Source: Pseudomonas paeninsulae (GTDB lineage: Bacteria > Pseudomonadota > Gammaproteobacteria > Pseudomonadales > Pseudomonadaceae). From it: DNA of 64,000 nucleotides. The notes under the pieces are model-generated. The model was not told the origin of the DNA and made no database searches. It was given only the letters and a program-made list of their open reading frames with translations. The DNA is taken from contig NZ_CP141799.1 in NCBI RefSeq assembly GCF_035621475.1, positions 1,476,501 to 1,540,500 of the forward strand, given 5' to 3'. Below, in pieces: positions 17,739 through 25,950 of the stretch. The position numbers and the translations under genes were made by a program. How positions within the stretch are numbered: the first letter of the stretch is position 1; the number at the start of each line of letters is the position of its first letter.

Positions 17739-17902
17739 GTGAAATAACGCGCGTCTACTTCGGCCGCCTCCACACGACCGCTGCGGCGTTGCGCTACGTG
17801 AAAAACAGGGTTATTTAGCTCACTAAACTCCCCTGTTTTTCACACGGTGCGCCTTGCCGCGAACGCCTGGAGACGGTCGCGCGACGGCGCGCGATATTTT
17901 CA
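17739..17902. repeat. Large imperfect palindrome: two inverted copies of a GTGAAAAA repeat around a 13-bp hairpin
   Basis: The centre is a perfect 13-bp inverted repeat, GTGAAAAACAGGG (17798-17810) with CCCTGTTTTTCAC (17831-17843). The outer arms are also related in inverted orientation: GTGAAATAACGCGCG at 17739 mirrors CGCGCGATATTTTCAC ending near 17902. The right arm contains CGCCTGGAGACGGTC, a core repeated at about 23984. It lies between two small genes and has no coding potential. Confidence 0.7.
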
Positions 17903-17986
17903 CAACCGCAGAGTCGATGCGCCGGTGGCGGTGAACAGGGCTAGACTGGTTCGAGTCTTCCCTTTCTCTGTCGCTACGGAGCCAAT

Positions 17987-18355
17987 ATGTTCGAGCCTGG
18001 CCATCTGCATCGCGCTAACCCGGTCGCCACCCCGGACCAACCTACGTTCAGCATCGATCTCCACTACGAGGTGCGCCAGGATCCGGTCGAGGGGCCGATG
18101 CTACACATGCGCCTGGCCGGCGACGTGGCGGGCAAGGCGTTCGAGGAGCAGTTCGAGTTGCACCGCGATACCGCCTTCAATTTCGCCAGTGTCGCCAGCC
18201 GCCTGGCACTCAAGCATGGGATGCCGGCCAATTTCAGCCTGATCATGCGTGGTCACCAGGAATACGACCAGATGTTCGCCGATATCCGCACCAAGCTCGG
18301 CAGTCATACCGGTGATTCGGTCGATCTCGACCACCTTGAGAAAGACGGCTTGTAG
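17987..18355 (+). CDS. DUF5064 family protein
   Basis: A 122-residue protein beginning MFEPGHLHRANPVATPDQPT, with a body EVRQDPVEGPMLHMRLAGDV and KHGMPANFSLIMRGHQEYDQ. It matches small Pseudomonas proteins grouped as DUF5064, with no known function and no signal peptide or membrane segment. The start ATG is the only reasonable one. A homologue occupies the same position next to the bra genes in P. aeruginosa. Confidence 0.8.
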   Translation: MFEPGHLHRANPVATPDQPTFSIDLHYEVRQDPVEGPMLHMRLAGDVAGKAFEEQFELHRDTAFNFASVASRLALKHGMPANFSLIMRGHQEYDQMFADIRTKLGSHTGDSVDLDHLEKDGL

Positions 18356-18358
18356 TGG

Positions 18359-18451
18359 CGCTATCGGATAGGGCGTTACTCGCCGCAGATTCGCGAAGCA
18401 GCCTGTGGCGGGCTGTCGCTTCGCTCCGAGCGGATCGCCGTCCGGACCGCC
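18359..18451. repeat. Short inter-genic repeat remnant with TAGGGCG/CGCCCTA ends
   Basis: ATAGGGCG near 18369 and CGCCCTA near 18447 are inverted and bracket a GC-rich stretch with no ORF between two convergent genes. It resembles the palindromic repeat class seen elsewhere in the window (GTAGGGTGG...), but is too diverged to align with confidence. Confidence 0.4.
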
Positions 18452-19234
18452 CTACGCGCTGACCCAGCGCTGACGCGCCCAGCCGCTGAAGGCGTCGACG
18501 CCTAGCACCAGGATCAGCATCGCCAGGATCACCGTCGCCGCCTGGGCTTCCTGGAACAGGCTGAGACTGACGTAGAGCATCTGTCCCAGCCCACCGGCAC
18601 CGACAAAGCCGAGCACGCTGGCCATGCGGATATTGTTTTCCCAGCGGTACAACGAATAGGCGATCAGTTGCGGCCAGACTGACGGCAGGGTGCCGTAGCA
18701 GAACGCCGCCAGATGTCCGCCGCCGCCCAGGCGAATCGCTTCGGCTGGTTCGTTCGAGGTGTTCTCCAGGGCTTCGGCGAACAACCGGCCGAGCACCCCG
18801 GTGGTGTGCAAGGCCAGGGCCAGGGTGCCGGCATTCGGGCCGAGGCCGGCGGCCAGCACCACTAGGGCCGCCCACACCAGTTCCGGTATCGCGCGCAGGG
18901 CATTCAAGAGAAAACGAGAGCCGCTCAGCGCCAGCCAGCCGAAACGTCCGGCCGCCGGCAAGGCCAGGAGTAGGCCGAGCAGGGCTGCCAACAGGGTGCC
19001 TACGGCTGACATGGCCAGGGTCTCCAGCGCGCCGTGGCCGATGGCCCGCACGTGCGGCGCCGAGAAATCCGGGCTGAAGAAGTTGCTGGCATAGCGGCCC
19101 ATCTGGCTCAGGCTGTCGCCACTGATCAGTGCGCCAAGGTCGATATCCAGGAAACGGAAGGACGCAACCACCGTCACCAGCAAGGCCAGCAGCAGGCCGT
19201 AGTTGCCCAGACGCTTGCCCGCAGAAGGCTTCAT
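18452..19234 (-). CDS. PhnE-type ABC transporter permease (second subunit)
   Basis: A 260-residue permease with about five to six helices and the binding-protein-dependent loop EPAEAIRLGGGGHLAAFCYG. The segment [17 protein letters not shown] is the PhnE/PtxC-family signature. The ATG at 19234 overlaps the stop of the upstream permease as ATGA; a longer upstream frame is only a shadow. It should form the channel with the other permease. It is the last gene of a four-gene operon on the minus strand (binding protein, ATPase, two permeases). Confidence 0.88.
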   Translation of the reverse strand: MKPSAGKRLGNYGLLLALLVTVVASFRFLDIDLGALISGDSLSQMGRYASNFFSPDFSAPHVRAIGHGALETLAMSAVGTLLAALLGLLLALPAAGRFGWLALSGSRFLLNALRAIPELVWAALVVLAAGLGPNAGTLALALHTTGVLGRLFAEALENTSNEPAEAIRLGGGGHLAAFCYGTLPSVWPQLIAYSLYRWENNIRMASVLGFVGAGGLGQMLYVSLSLFQEAQAATVILAMLILVLGVDAFSGWARQRWVSA

Positions 19235-20058
19235 AGCAACCTCGCGCGCAGCAGACGGCTGAGTTGGTCGGCGAGCAGGACCAGTAACAGGAAGGTCAGT
19301 AGCATGCTGGCCACCTCGCCGCCGGCGAACATGCGCAGCGACAGGTCGATCTGCTGGCCCAGGCCGCCGGCGCCGACGAAGCCCATCACCACCGAGGCGC
19401 GGATGGCGCATTCCCAGCGGTACACCGTGTAGGAGAGCATTTCCGCGGCGGCATTGGGCAGAACCCCGTAGGCGAAGGCGGCCAAGCGTGGGCTGCCGGC
19501 GATCAGCAGGGCGCGGCTCGGGCGCGGGTCGACCGACTCGAAGATTTCCGCGTAGACCTTGCCGAGCATGCCGCTGTAGGTGATGGCGATGGCCAGCACG
19601 CCGGCAGTCGGGCCAAGGCCAACGGCGCGCACGAACAACAGCGCCCAGACGATTTCCGGCACGCTGCGCAGGATGATCAGCAGGCCGCGTACCGGCCAGC
19701 GCAGCGCCTGCGCCCACCAGGCCGGACGTCCGCCACGGTGCACGGCGGAGAGTGATAGCGCGCGGCTGGCCAGCAGTGCGCCGGGAATGGCGATCAGTAG
19801 GGCCAGGGCCATGCCGGCGGTGGCGATAGCCAGGGTTTCCAGGGTGGCGCGACCGAGTAACTGGAGGAACTCGCGATCATGCGCCAGCGGCCAGAAGTCG
19901 GCGAGAAAGCGGCCCATATTGGCTGCGTTCTGTTGATCGAACAGCACCGCCAGGTTCAGCTCGCTGAGCGTCAGGCTTGGCCACAGCAGCAGCACTGCCA
20001 GCAGGGTCAGTGCCAGGCGCGGCAAGGCTGCCGGGTCACGCAGTACCGGGTTCAGCAT
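19231..20058 (-). CDS. PhnE-type ABC transporter permease (first subunit)
   Basis: A 275-residue permease with several membrane helices and the conserved loop [22 protein letters not shown] followed by [18 protein letters not shown], which matches the second subunit and marks both as PhnE-like. It overlaps the ATPase gene by 7 bp upstream and the next permease by 4 bp downstream. Two adjacent permease genes suggest a heterodimeric channel. Substrate could be a phosphonate, phosphite or another oxyanion. Confidence 0.88.
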   Translation of the reverse strand: MLNPVLRDPAALPRLALTLLAVLLLWPSLTLSELNLAVLFDQQNAANMGRFLADFWPLAHDREFLQLLGRATLETLAIATAGMALALLIAIPGALLASRALSLSAVHRGGRPAWWAQALRWPVRGLLIILRSVPEIVWALLFVRAVGLGPTAGVLAIAITYSGMLGKVYAEIFESVDPRPSRALLIAGSPRLAAFAYGVLPNAAAEMLSYTVYRWECAIRASVVMGFVGAGGLGQQIDLSLRMFAGGEVASMLLTFLLLVLLADQLSRLLRARLL

Positions 20059-20855
20059 CGTGGGATCTGCACGCTCACAGGCGCCGCCGCTGCCGAAGCG
20101 GGCACGACTGGCAATTGTTCGTTGGCGTAGAGCGCATCCAGCGCGGAGACGCTGATTGCTTCGGGCGGCAGGTCGAAGACGATGCGGCCCTCGCGCACGC
20201 CGATGATTCGCGGGAAATGCGCCAGGGCCAAGTCAACCGCATGCAGGCTGGCCAGCAGGGTCATGCCGCGCCGACTGACTTCCTCATTGAGCACGCTCAG
20301 GGTATGACCGGCGAGCACCGGGTCCATGGCAGACACCGGCTCATCGGCAAGGATCAGTTCCGGCGCTTGATAGAGCACCCGAGCGATGCCGACCCGTTGC
20401 AACTGGCCACCGGAGAGCTGATCGCAGCGCTCGAACAGCTTGTCCGCCAGGTCCAGGCGAGCAAGGGCCGCCTGGGCACCGGGCATATCCAGCGGATGCA
20501 GCAGGTTGAGCAGGCTTTTGCCCAGGGACCATTGCCCCAGCTTACCCGCCAGTACCGCCGTGACCACTCGCTGGCGTGGCGGCAGGGGCGGTGTCTGATG
20601 AATCAGGCCGATGCGCGCCCGCAACTGCTGCCGCTTACCTGCAGCAAGCTGCCAAGGTTGCTGGCCGAGCAACTGGATCTGTCCGCTGCTGGGTTGCAGG
20701 TTGCTGGCGAGCAGGCGCAGCAGGCTGGTTTTACCCGCGCCCGAGGGGCCGATGATGGCCACCCGCTCGCCGGTCTTTACCTGCAGATTGACCGCGCTGA
20801 GCGCAACCTGACCGTTGGCGTGGGTCAGACCCACGCCGCTGAGGCTGACACTCAC
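20052..20855 (-). CDS. PhnC-type ABC transporter ATPase
   Basis: A 267-residue ATPase: Walker [15 protein letters not shown], signature [15 protein letters not shown], Walker [14 protein letters not shown] and a switch His in [11 protein letters not shown]. This fits the PhnC branch. The GTG start at 20855 overlaps the binding-protein stop codon (GTGA) and is preferred because it gives the standard length and [12 protein letters not shown]-terminus. The longer upstream open frame overlaps the binding-protein gene and is not real. Confidence 0.88.
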   Translation of the reverse strand: MSVSLSGVGLTHANGQVALSAVNLQVKTGERVAIIGPSGAGKTSLLRLLASNLQPSSGQIQLLGQQPWQLAAGKRQQLRARIGLIHQTPPLPPRQRVVTAVLAGKLGQWSLGKSLLNLLHPLDMPGAQAALARLDLADKLFERCDQLSGGQLQRVGIARVLYQAPELILADEPVSAMDPVLAGHTLSVLNEEVSRRGMTLLASLHAVDLALAHFPRIIGVREGRIVFDLPPEAISVSALDALYANEQLPVVPASAAAAPVSVQIPRC

Positions 20856-21715
20856 TGCAACAGGCCGGCCGCTTGGGCTGCTTCCTCGATACCTTGGTAG
20901 TTCTCTGCCTTGGTCGCGATAAAGCGGCTGGCGGCTTGCAGGTCGAGAATGGCCTTGTGTGCCGGGTTGGTCGGGTCGAGGGCGAGGAACGCCGCCTGGA
21001 TCTTGTTGCGCACGACTGGATCGAGGGTGCCGCGCACTGTCCAGTTGTAATCGAAGTAGGGCGGGGTAGTGGCGATTACCTTGACCTTGTCGGTATCGAC
21101 CTTGCCGGCGGCGACCAGTTTGTCCCACACCGAGGCGTTGAGTACGCCGCCGTCGGCCTTACCGGCCTGCACCCAGGCCGCGGTGGCGTCATGCGCACCG
21201 GAGTAGGCAATGCGGCTGAAGAACTGTTCCGGCTTGATTCCGTCTTTCAGCATGAAGTAGCGCGGCATCAGGCTGCCGGAGGTGGACGACACCGAACCGA
21301 AGGCGAAGGTCTTGCCTTTCAGGTCCTGCAGCGAGTGCACGGCCGGGTCGGCGCTGATGATCTTGCTGGTGAACTTCTCATCTTCGGCGCGTTGCACCAG
21401 CGGGATGGCGGCGTGCGCAGCGTTGGCGGTTTTTAGACGCGCCTGGACGAAGGTGAAACCGCCCAGCCAGGCCATGTCGATACGATCGGCGGCGAGGGCC
21501 TCGACCACAGCGGCATAGTCGGATACCGGGACGAACTCGACTTTCATGTCCAGTTGCTGTTCGAGGTAGGCGCCAAGCGGCTTGAATTTGCGCAACAGTT
21601 CGGTGGGGGCTTCATCGGGGATGGCCGAGACGCGCAATACATCGGCGGCTTGGGCGAATACGGCGGAAAAAGACAAGGCAAGGCCGGCGGCCAGCGCAAA
21701 GGGACGCTTCAACAT
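20852..21715 (-). CDS. PhnD-type periplasmic binding protein, possibly selenate/oxyanion
   Basis: A 287-residue periplasmic binding protein with a signal peptide (about 1-23, ending SAVFAQAAD). The mature part has the PhnD-like fold: [35 protein letters not shown] and [14 protein letters not shown]. The [10 protein letters not shown] region resembles the group that NCBI calls putative selenate ABC transporter binding proteins, but phosphonate or phosphite cannot be excluded. The ATG at 21715 gives the signal peptide; the earlier in-frame start adds a non-signal leader. First gene of the transporter operon. No selD or mnmH neighbour is present to support selenium. Confidence 0.82.
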   Translation of the reverse strand: MLKRPFALAAGLALSFSAVFAQAADVLRVSAIPDEAPTELLRKFKPLGAYLEQQLDMKVEFVPVSDYAAVVEALAADRIDMAWLGGFTFVQARLKTANAAHAAIPLVQRAEDEKFTSKIISADPAVHSLQDLKGKTFAFGSVSSTSGSLMPRYFMLKDGIKPEQFFSRIAYSGAHDATAAWVQAGKADGGVLNASVWDKLVAAGKVDTDKVKVIATTPPYFDYNWTVRGTLDPVVRNKIQAAFLALDPTNPAHKAILDLQAASRFIATKAENYQGIEEAAQAAGLLQ

Positions 21716-21805
21716 GGGGGTTCTCCGGTTCAATAGCGGGGAAAGCCGGCGGAGTATAAAGGGAATCATGCGCTTGTGGCGGTTGGGTCGAGAGCTTGTG
21801 AAAAA

Positions 21806-22057
21806 GGCTATGTCCCTGTTATGTGTGGGGCGCAGCTTTTGTAGGGTGGGTTAGGTGCGCACGCCAATCTCCGCCATCTGCGCAGGCTCTTGCCGCGCCG
21901 TAACCCACCATGGGTAGTTGGAGCCAAAGGCAATGGTGGGTTACGGCGCCACGGACCGGGTTACAGCCATGGCCTTGTCCAGGCGCCTAACCCACCCTAC
22001 GGATCTGCTTGCACGGAGCCATGGGCGGCCCATTCAACAGTTAACGGGTACATAGCC
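21806..22057. mobile_element. Non-autonomous IS1595 derivative (252 bp) with palindromic cargo
   Basis: The left end begins GGCTATGTCCCTGTTA and the right end, on the complement, begins GGCTATGTACCCGTTAACTG. The right end also keeps the GGCGGCCCAT stretch found inside IS copy 1, so it derives from a close relative. Flanking 8-mers are GTGAAAAA and ATGAAAAA (7 of 8 identical), a target duplication of the IS1595 length. No transposase remains; the middle is filled by a nested palindrome (21841-22000). Confidence 0.82.
21841..22000. repeat. Nested palindromic repeat, copy A
   Basis: Outer arms GTAGGGTGGGTTAG (21841) and CTAACCCACCCTAC (to 22000) are inverted, as are inner arms GCGCCGTAACCCACCAT (21895-21911) and ATGGTGGGTTACGGCGC (21933-21949). 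Transcribed RNA would fold into a two-level hairpin. A second copy with the same arms lies at 61845-62010. Confidence 0.85.
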
Positions 22058-22267
22058 ATGAAAAAGTCTCTCGCCTACTGCGCTGCTCGATAATTTCACA
22101 ATCACTGAGCACCGCGCAGCCCAGCAACTGGACTACCTCGACGGGTATCTGCATGAGCCCCCGCTGGGTTAAATGACGCACCCAGTGCGTGGCGGATTCG
22201 ATGCAGACGATCAGCCTCGCTAACCCCTACGTTAAGATATCCATGTCCTTTGAGCTGGAGCCGCATT

Positions 22268-23170
22268 ATGTCTGCATCGATGAGCACTTCCCTTCCGGCC
22301 TTGGCTTTCGCCGGCATCGGCCTGATGGGCTTGCCCATGACCCGGCGCCTGTTGGCCGCGGGTTATCCCCTGAGTGTGTGGAACCGTTCGCCGGACAAGT
22401 GCCTGCCGTTGCTCGAGTTGGGGGCGCAGCGTGTGCAAACCCCTGCCGAGTTGTGCAGCGATGCCGGCATGGTGATGCTCTGCCTGGCCAATACCGAGGT
22501 GGTGCGTGAGGTGGTGTTCGGCCCCGGCGGTATTGTCGAGGGCGCCCGGCCCGGGCAACTGTTGGTGGATTTCTCCAGCCTGGAGCCGGCGGCGACCCGC
22601 GCGATGGCCGCCGAGCTGGAGCAGCGTTGTGGCATGCGCTGGGTTGATGCGCCGGTGTCGGGCGGCACACCTGGCGCCGAGGCCGGCAGCCTGGCGATCA
22701 TGGCCGGTGGTCGCGAGGAGGATGTCGAACGGGCGCGACCGATCCTCGCCCACCTGGGTCAGCGCCTGACCCGCATGGGTGATGTCGGCGCCGGTCAGGT
22801 GACCAAGTTGTGCAACCAGATGATCGTCGCCTGCAACGCGCTGGTGATTGCCGAGGTGGTGGCCCTGGCGGAGCAGGCCGGAGTCGATGCCAGCCTGCTC
22901 GCTCCAGCCTTGGCCGGTGGTTTTGCCGATTCCAAACCGCTGCAGATCCTCGCCCCGCAAATGGCCAGCAGCCAGTTCGAACCGATCAAGTGGCATGTGC
23001 GCACCTTGCTCAAGGATCTGGACAGCGCAGTCAAACTGTCCCGCGAGATCGGTTCGGCCACACCGCTCAGCGGTCTGGCGGCGCAGTTGCTGCGCCTGCA
23101 CGGCAGCCAGGGCAATCTGCAGCGCGATCCGGCCACGCTGGTGCAGTTGTATCGGGAGGGTGAGGCATGA
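22268..23170 (+). CDS. NAD(P)-dependent beta-hydroxyacid dehydrogenase (GlxR/HIBADH family)
   Basis: A 300-residue enzyme with an N-terminal Rossmann motif GIGLMGLPMTRRLLAAGY, substrate loop DAPVSGGTPGAEAGSLAIM and catalytic Lys in GAGQVTKLCNQM, the hallmarks of 3-hydroxyisobutyrate/tartronate-semialdehyde reductases. ATG 22268 follows CTGGAG with good spacing; ATG 22280 is an alternative. It overlaps the next, Hyi-like, gene by 4 bp. That pairing suggests tartronate semialdehyde reduction to glycerate, but no glyoxylate carboligase gene is nearby, so the substrate stays open. Confidence 0.87.
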   Translation: MSASMSTSLPALAFAGIGLMGLPMTRRLLAAGYPLSVWNRSPDKCLPLLELGAQRVQTPAELCSDAGMVMLCLANTEVVREVVFGPGGIVEGARPGQLLVDFSSLEPAATRAMAAELEQRCGMRWVDAPVSGGTPGAEAGSLAIMAGGREEDVERARPILAHLGQRLTRMGDVGAGQVTKLCNQMIVACNALVIAEVVALAEQAGVDASLLAPALAGGFADSKPLQILAPQMASSQFEPIKWHVRTLLKDLDSAVKLSREIGSATPLSGLAAQLLRLHGSQGNLQRDPATLVQLYREGEA

Positions 23171-23952
23171 AAATCGCCGCCAACCTGTCCCTGCTGTTCA
23201 GCGAACTGCCGTTGCGCGAGCGCGTGGTGGCGGCCGCTGCGGCGGGTTTCGACGGTGTAGAAATCCAGTTTCCCTACGAGTTGGCGGCGATTCGCCTGAA
23301 GGAGGCGCTGGAGGCGGCGGGCATGCCGCTGGTGCTGATCAATCTGCCCGCTGGCGACTTGCTCAGCGGCGGTGCCGGTCTGGCGGCGGTGCCGGCGCGC
23401 CAGGCCGAGTTCGATGCCGCGCTGCAGGAGGCGCTGACCTATGCGGCGATGGTGCGTCCCGCCTGCGTCAATGTGCTGCCCGGGCGCCTGGCCGAAGGTT
23501 TGAACCGAGAACGAGCGCTGGCGACCCTGGCCGCCAATCTGCACAAGAGCGCCGAGGCTTTTCAGCTGCTGGGAATCTGCGTGCTGGTGGAGGCGATCAA
23601 CCCGTTGGATATGCCGGGCTTTTTGCTCAACAGCCCTGAACAGCTCGATGCGCTGTTGCGCACGGTCAGGCATCCCAATCTGGCGGCCCAGTACGACCTC
23701 TACCACATGGCGCGCCAAGGCGTGGATCTACTGGCGGGCATCGAGTTGTTGGCTGGGCGCATCGGCCATGTGCAGTTCGCCGACTGCCCCGGGCGCGGGG
23801 CGCCTGGAACCGGTCAGCTCGAGTTTGCCCCGGCCCTGGCGGCGCTCGAACGCACCGGCTATCAGGGCTGGCTGGGCGCCGAATACCTGCCGGGTGAAGC
23901 CGGAACGCAGGCGGGACTGGGCTGGCTGGCCAGCTGGCGCAAGGCTGGCTGA
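23167..23952 (+). CDS. Hydroxypyruvate isomerase-like TIM-barrel protein
   Basis: A 261-residue sugar-phosphate isomerase/epimerase fold protein. MKIAANLSLLFSELPLRER and GFDGVEIQFPYE at the N-terminus match Hyi, and metal-site residues appear in VLVEAINPLDMPGF, QYDLYHMARQG and GHVQFADCPGRGAPGTG. It likely interconverts hydroxypyruvate and tartronate semialdehyde. The ATGA overlap with the dehydrogenase indicates a two-gene operon that handles the same C3 acids. Confidence 0.86.
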   Translation: MKIAANLSLLFSELPLRERVVAAAAAGFDGVEIQFPYELAAIRLKEALEAAGMPLVLINLPAGDLLSGGAGLAAVPARQAEFDAALQEALTYAAMVRPACVNVLPGRLAEGLNRERALATLAANLHKSAEAFQLLGICVLVEAINPLDMPGFLLNSPEQLDALLRTVRHPNLAAQYDLYHMARQGVDLLAGIELLAGRIGHVQFADCPGRGAPGTGQLEFAPALAALERTGYQGWLGAEYLPGEAGTQAGLGWLASWRKAG

Positions 23953-23956
23953 GCGG

Positions 23957-24025
23957 TTGTGAAAAACGTCCGCCTGCCACAAACACCTGGAGACGGTCTC
24001 ACGACGAGGTTGGCTATTTTTACAG
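23957..24025. repeat. GTGAAAAA-type repeat with CACCTGGAGACGGTC core
   Basis: It starts GTTGTGAAAAACG and ends near CTATTTTTACAGCC. The core CACCTGGAGACGGTCTCACG matches CGCCTGGAGACGGTCGCGCG in the repeat at 17739-17902. The repeat occupies the whole gap between the convergent hyi-like and GGDEF genes, so it may double as a transcription stop. Confidence 0.65.
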
Positions 24026-24047
24026 CCTCTGAAGGCACGACAGTCCG

Positions 24048-25718
24048 TTACGCCAGGGGCAGGATGGTGCAGGGGGAAAAGCGTTCGACCCGATTGCGCC
24101 CCAACTTCTTGGCGCGATAGAGCATCAGGTCGGCGCAGTGCACCAGTTCACCCAGTTCTTGCCCGGGCTGCCACTGCGCCACGCCAAAGCTGGCGGTGAC
24201 GCCGATGGTTCCGGTTAGCGGTTCGGCGGCGATCAGGGCGCGAAGCTTTTCCGCGATCAGGCAGGCTTGATCGAGGTCGGTGTGCGGCATGAGGACGATG
24301 AATTCCTCGCCGCCCCAGCGGCACAGGCTGTCGGCGTCGCGCAGGTGAGTCTTGATCCGTTGCGCCACGCCAGTGAGGACGCAATCGCCGACGTCGTGAC
24401 CGTATTGATCGTTGACCGACTTGAAGCGGTCGATATCGAGAAACACCAAGGCCAGAGGGAAATCATGGCGCTCGGCGCGCTTGATTTCGGTGTGCGCCAG
24501 TTCCTCGATCTTCAGGCGCGACCACTGTCCGGTCAGGCGGTCGGTGTTGGCCAGGCGCTCCAGTTGCAGGTTGCTGCTACGCAGTTCCTGCTCGGCCTGT
24601 TGCCGGCGCTTGACCTCCAGGCGCAGTTTCTGCGTCAGGCGGGCGAAGCGCAAGGCTACGGCGCCCAGCAGCAGCAGGGCCAGCAGGGCGCCGCCAAGCA
24701 CCTGGTAGAGCAGGCGGTGGTCGGTTGCAACCTTGCGCTTGTAGATAAAACCATCCAGTTCGATCGGTCCCTCGACCATGCCCAGCTCCAGGTAACTTTG
24801 CGCAATGGCTTGCCAGCGCCCCGGGTTCATGTGCCCCGGTTGCACCAGCTCCGGCATGATCAGCGCCTGCAATTGCTCGGCCTCGAAACGCAGATGTTCC
24901 AGGCTCTTGTCGGGGGCATAGCGTTGATGAATCAGCTGTACGCTTTCCTCGATGTTTTCCAGGGCGTATTGCCACCCTTGCAGGCTGGCCTGGAGAAAAG
25001 CCTCGACCTGCGCGGGGCGCTGTTGCAACAGGGTTTCGTGGGTGGCCAGTACATCGTTGTAGAAATTGACACCATAGTCGCGCGGATTGATCAGCCGGTA
25101 GGGCACCTTCTGCTGTTGCAGCCAGAACGGTTCGTTGGAAATGTAACCGCCGAACGCATCGGTGTTGCCGTCGATCAGATCCTGCGGGTTGAAACTGGTC
25201 TGCTGTACCTCCAGGTGACTCAGATCGATGCCTTCGCGGACCAGGGTGATGCGCAGCTCGGCGCTTTCCTGCGCCTGCATCAGCATCACCCGCTTGCCCG
25301 CCAAGTCTTGGGGCGTATAGATGTCCGAGTCGGCGCGCACTATCCACACGGTAGGAGAGCTCTGCATGATCGCCGCCAGCGCCACTACGGGTTTGCCCTG
25401 CATGCGCGCGATGACCAGGCCGCTGTTGGCAATGGCAAAGTCGGTATCACCGTTGAGCAGGGCGTCTATCGGCTTTGGCGTTCCCGGCCCGCCTGGACTG
25501 ATCTGTACATCCAGCCCGGCTTGCGCATAGAGACCTTTTTCCAGGGCCATGTAGTAGCCGGCGAACTGGAACTGATGCAGCCAGCGCAGCTGCAGGCGCA
25601 TTGTTTCCGCGGCCATGACCTCGGTCAGGCACAGCAACTGCACCAGCAGCACGCCGAGGCCTAAGCGTAGCGCAGTGGTGCTCCGCTTACCGGGTGGTGT
25701 TTGAACGGGTGGGGGCAT
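24048..25718 (-). CDS. Periplasmic NMT1-type sensor fused to GGDEF diguanylate cyclase
   Basis: A 556-residue chimera: N-terminal hydrophobic signal/anchor (about 14-36), a periplasmic NMT1/THI5-like binding domain (about 37-330, with LRLQLRWLHQFQFAGYY and an APTVW-type ligand loop), a transmembrane helix (about 340-360), a short coiled linker and a GGDEF domain. The active site GGEEF is at 469-473, with an RxxD inhibitory site five residues before it. The sensor belongs to the fold that binds pyrimidine thiamine precursors, taurine or nitrate. It should convert a periplasmic nutrient signal into c-di-GMP. No cognate transporter is adjacent. Confidence 0.9.
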   Translation of the reverse strand: MPPPVQTPPGKRSTTALRLGLGVLLVQLLCLTEVMAAETMRLQLRWLHQFQFAGYYMALEKGLYAQAGLDVQISPGGPGTPKPIDALLNGDTDFAIANSGLVIARMQGKPVVALAAIMQSSPTVWIVRADSDIYTPQDLAGKRVMLMQAQESAELRITLVREGIDLSHLEVQQTSFNPQDLIDGNTDAFGGYISNEPFWLQQQKVPYRLINPRDYGVNFYNDVLATHETLLQQRPAQVEAFLQASLQGWQYALENIEESVQLIHQRYAPDKSLEHLRFEAEQLQALIMPELVQPGHMNPGRWQAIAQSYLELGMVEGPIELDGFIYKRKVATDHRLLYQVLGGALLALLLLGAVALRFARLTQKLRLEVKRRQQAEQELRSSNLQLERLANTDRLTGQWSRLKIEELAHTEIKRAERHDFPLALVFLDIDRFKSVNDQYGHDVGDCVLTGVAQRIKTHLRDADSLCRWGGEEFIVLMPHTDLDQACLIAEKLRALIAAEPLTGTIGVTASFGVAQWQPGQELGELVHCADLMLYRAKKLGRNRVERFSPCTILPLA

Positions 25719-25950
25719 GGCGACCTGCCGCTGACTCAGCGTCTATACAGCCTTGCAATACCATCAACAGCGGATGCGGTCACGACAACGGCCCTAGCTG
25801 TCAGTCGTAGACCACGCTCTTGTCGACTATCGGTGTCGCCGTTTATGCCTGAAGAGTATGGCGATATGGCATCAGTATAGTGAGTCTATGCATCTGGCAA
25901 GGGCATGGCGGCGAATCGGCATGCCCGGAGGTAGGTTCTTGCTGACCAGC
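25719..25950. other. Intergenic region upstream of the NMT1-GGDEF gene
   Basis: About 230 bp with no gene-like frame. It should carry the promoter of the GGDEF chimera on the minus strand. No dyad or clear promoter boxes were recognised. Confidence 0.5.

Larger units (their letters stand above)
21798..22101. repeat. GTGAAAAA...TTTCACAA repeat, split by a mini-IS
   Basis: If the element at 21806-22057 and one duplicated target are removed, the flanks join to give TTGTGAAAAA, about 28 bp, then TTTCACAA. That is the same kind of short palindromic-ended repeat as at 17739 and 23957. The two sides are GTGAAAAA (21798-21805) and ATGAAAAAGTCTCTCGCC (from 22058). The remaining 22102-22267 shows no gene I can support and must contain the promoter of the next gene. 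Confidence 0.55.

Noticed and set aside
21890..22093. Small ORF inside the IS1595 derivative
   Set aside because: It runs through palindromic repeat DNA and the element's end and has no ribosome site or family match.
22102..22267. Possible minus-strand peptide of about 55 residues upstream of the glxR-like gene
   Set aside because: The frame reads plausibly (IVCIESATHWVRHL...) but has no start codon with a ribosome site and matches no family I know; possibly an old gene scrap.
22268..23952. Complete glyoxylate carboligase operon
   Set aside because: Only glxR- and hyi-like genes are present; no gcl, glycerate kinase or regulator follows.
24267..25664. Plus-strand open frame of 465 codons opposite the NMT1-GGDEF gene
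   Set aside because: No recognisable motif; the opposite strand has a complete two-domain protein with intact active-site residues.
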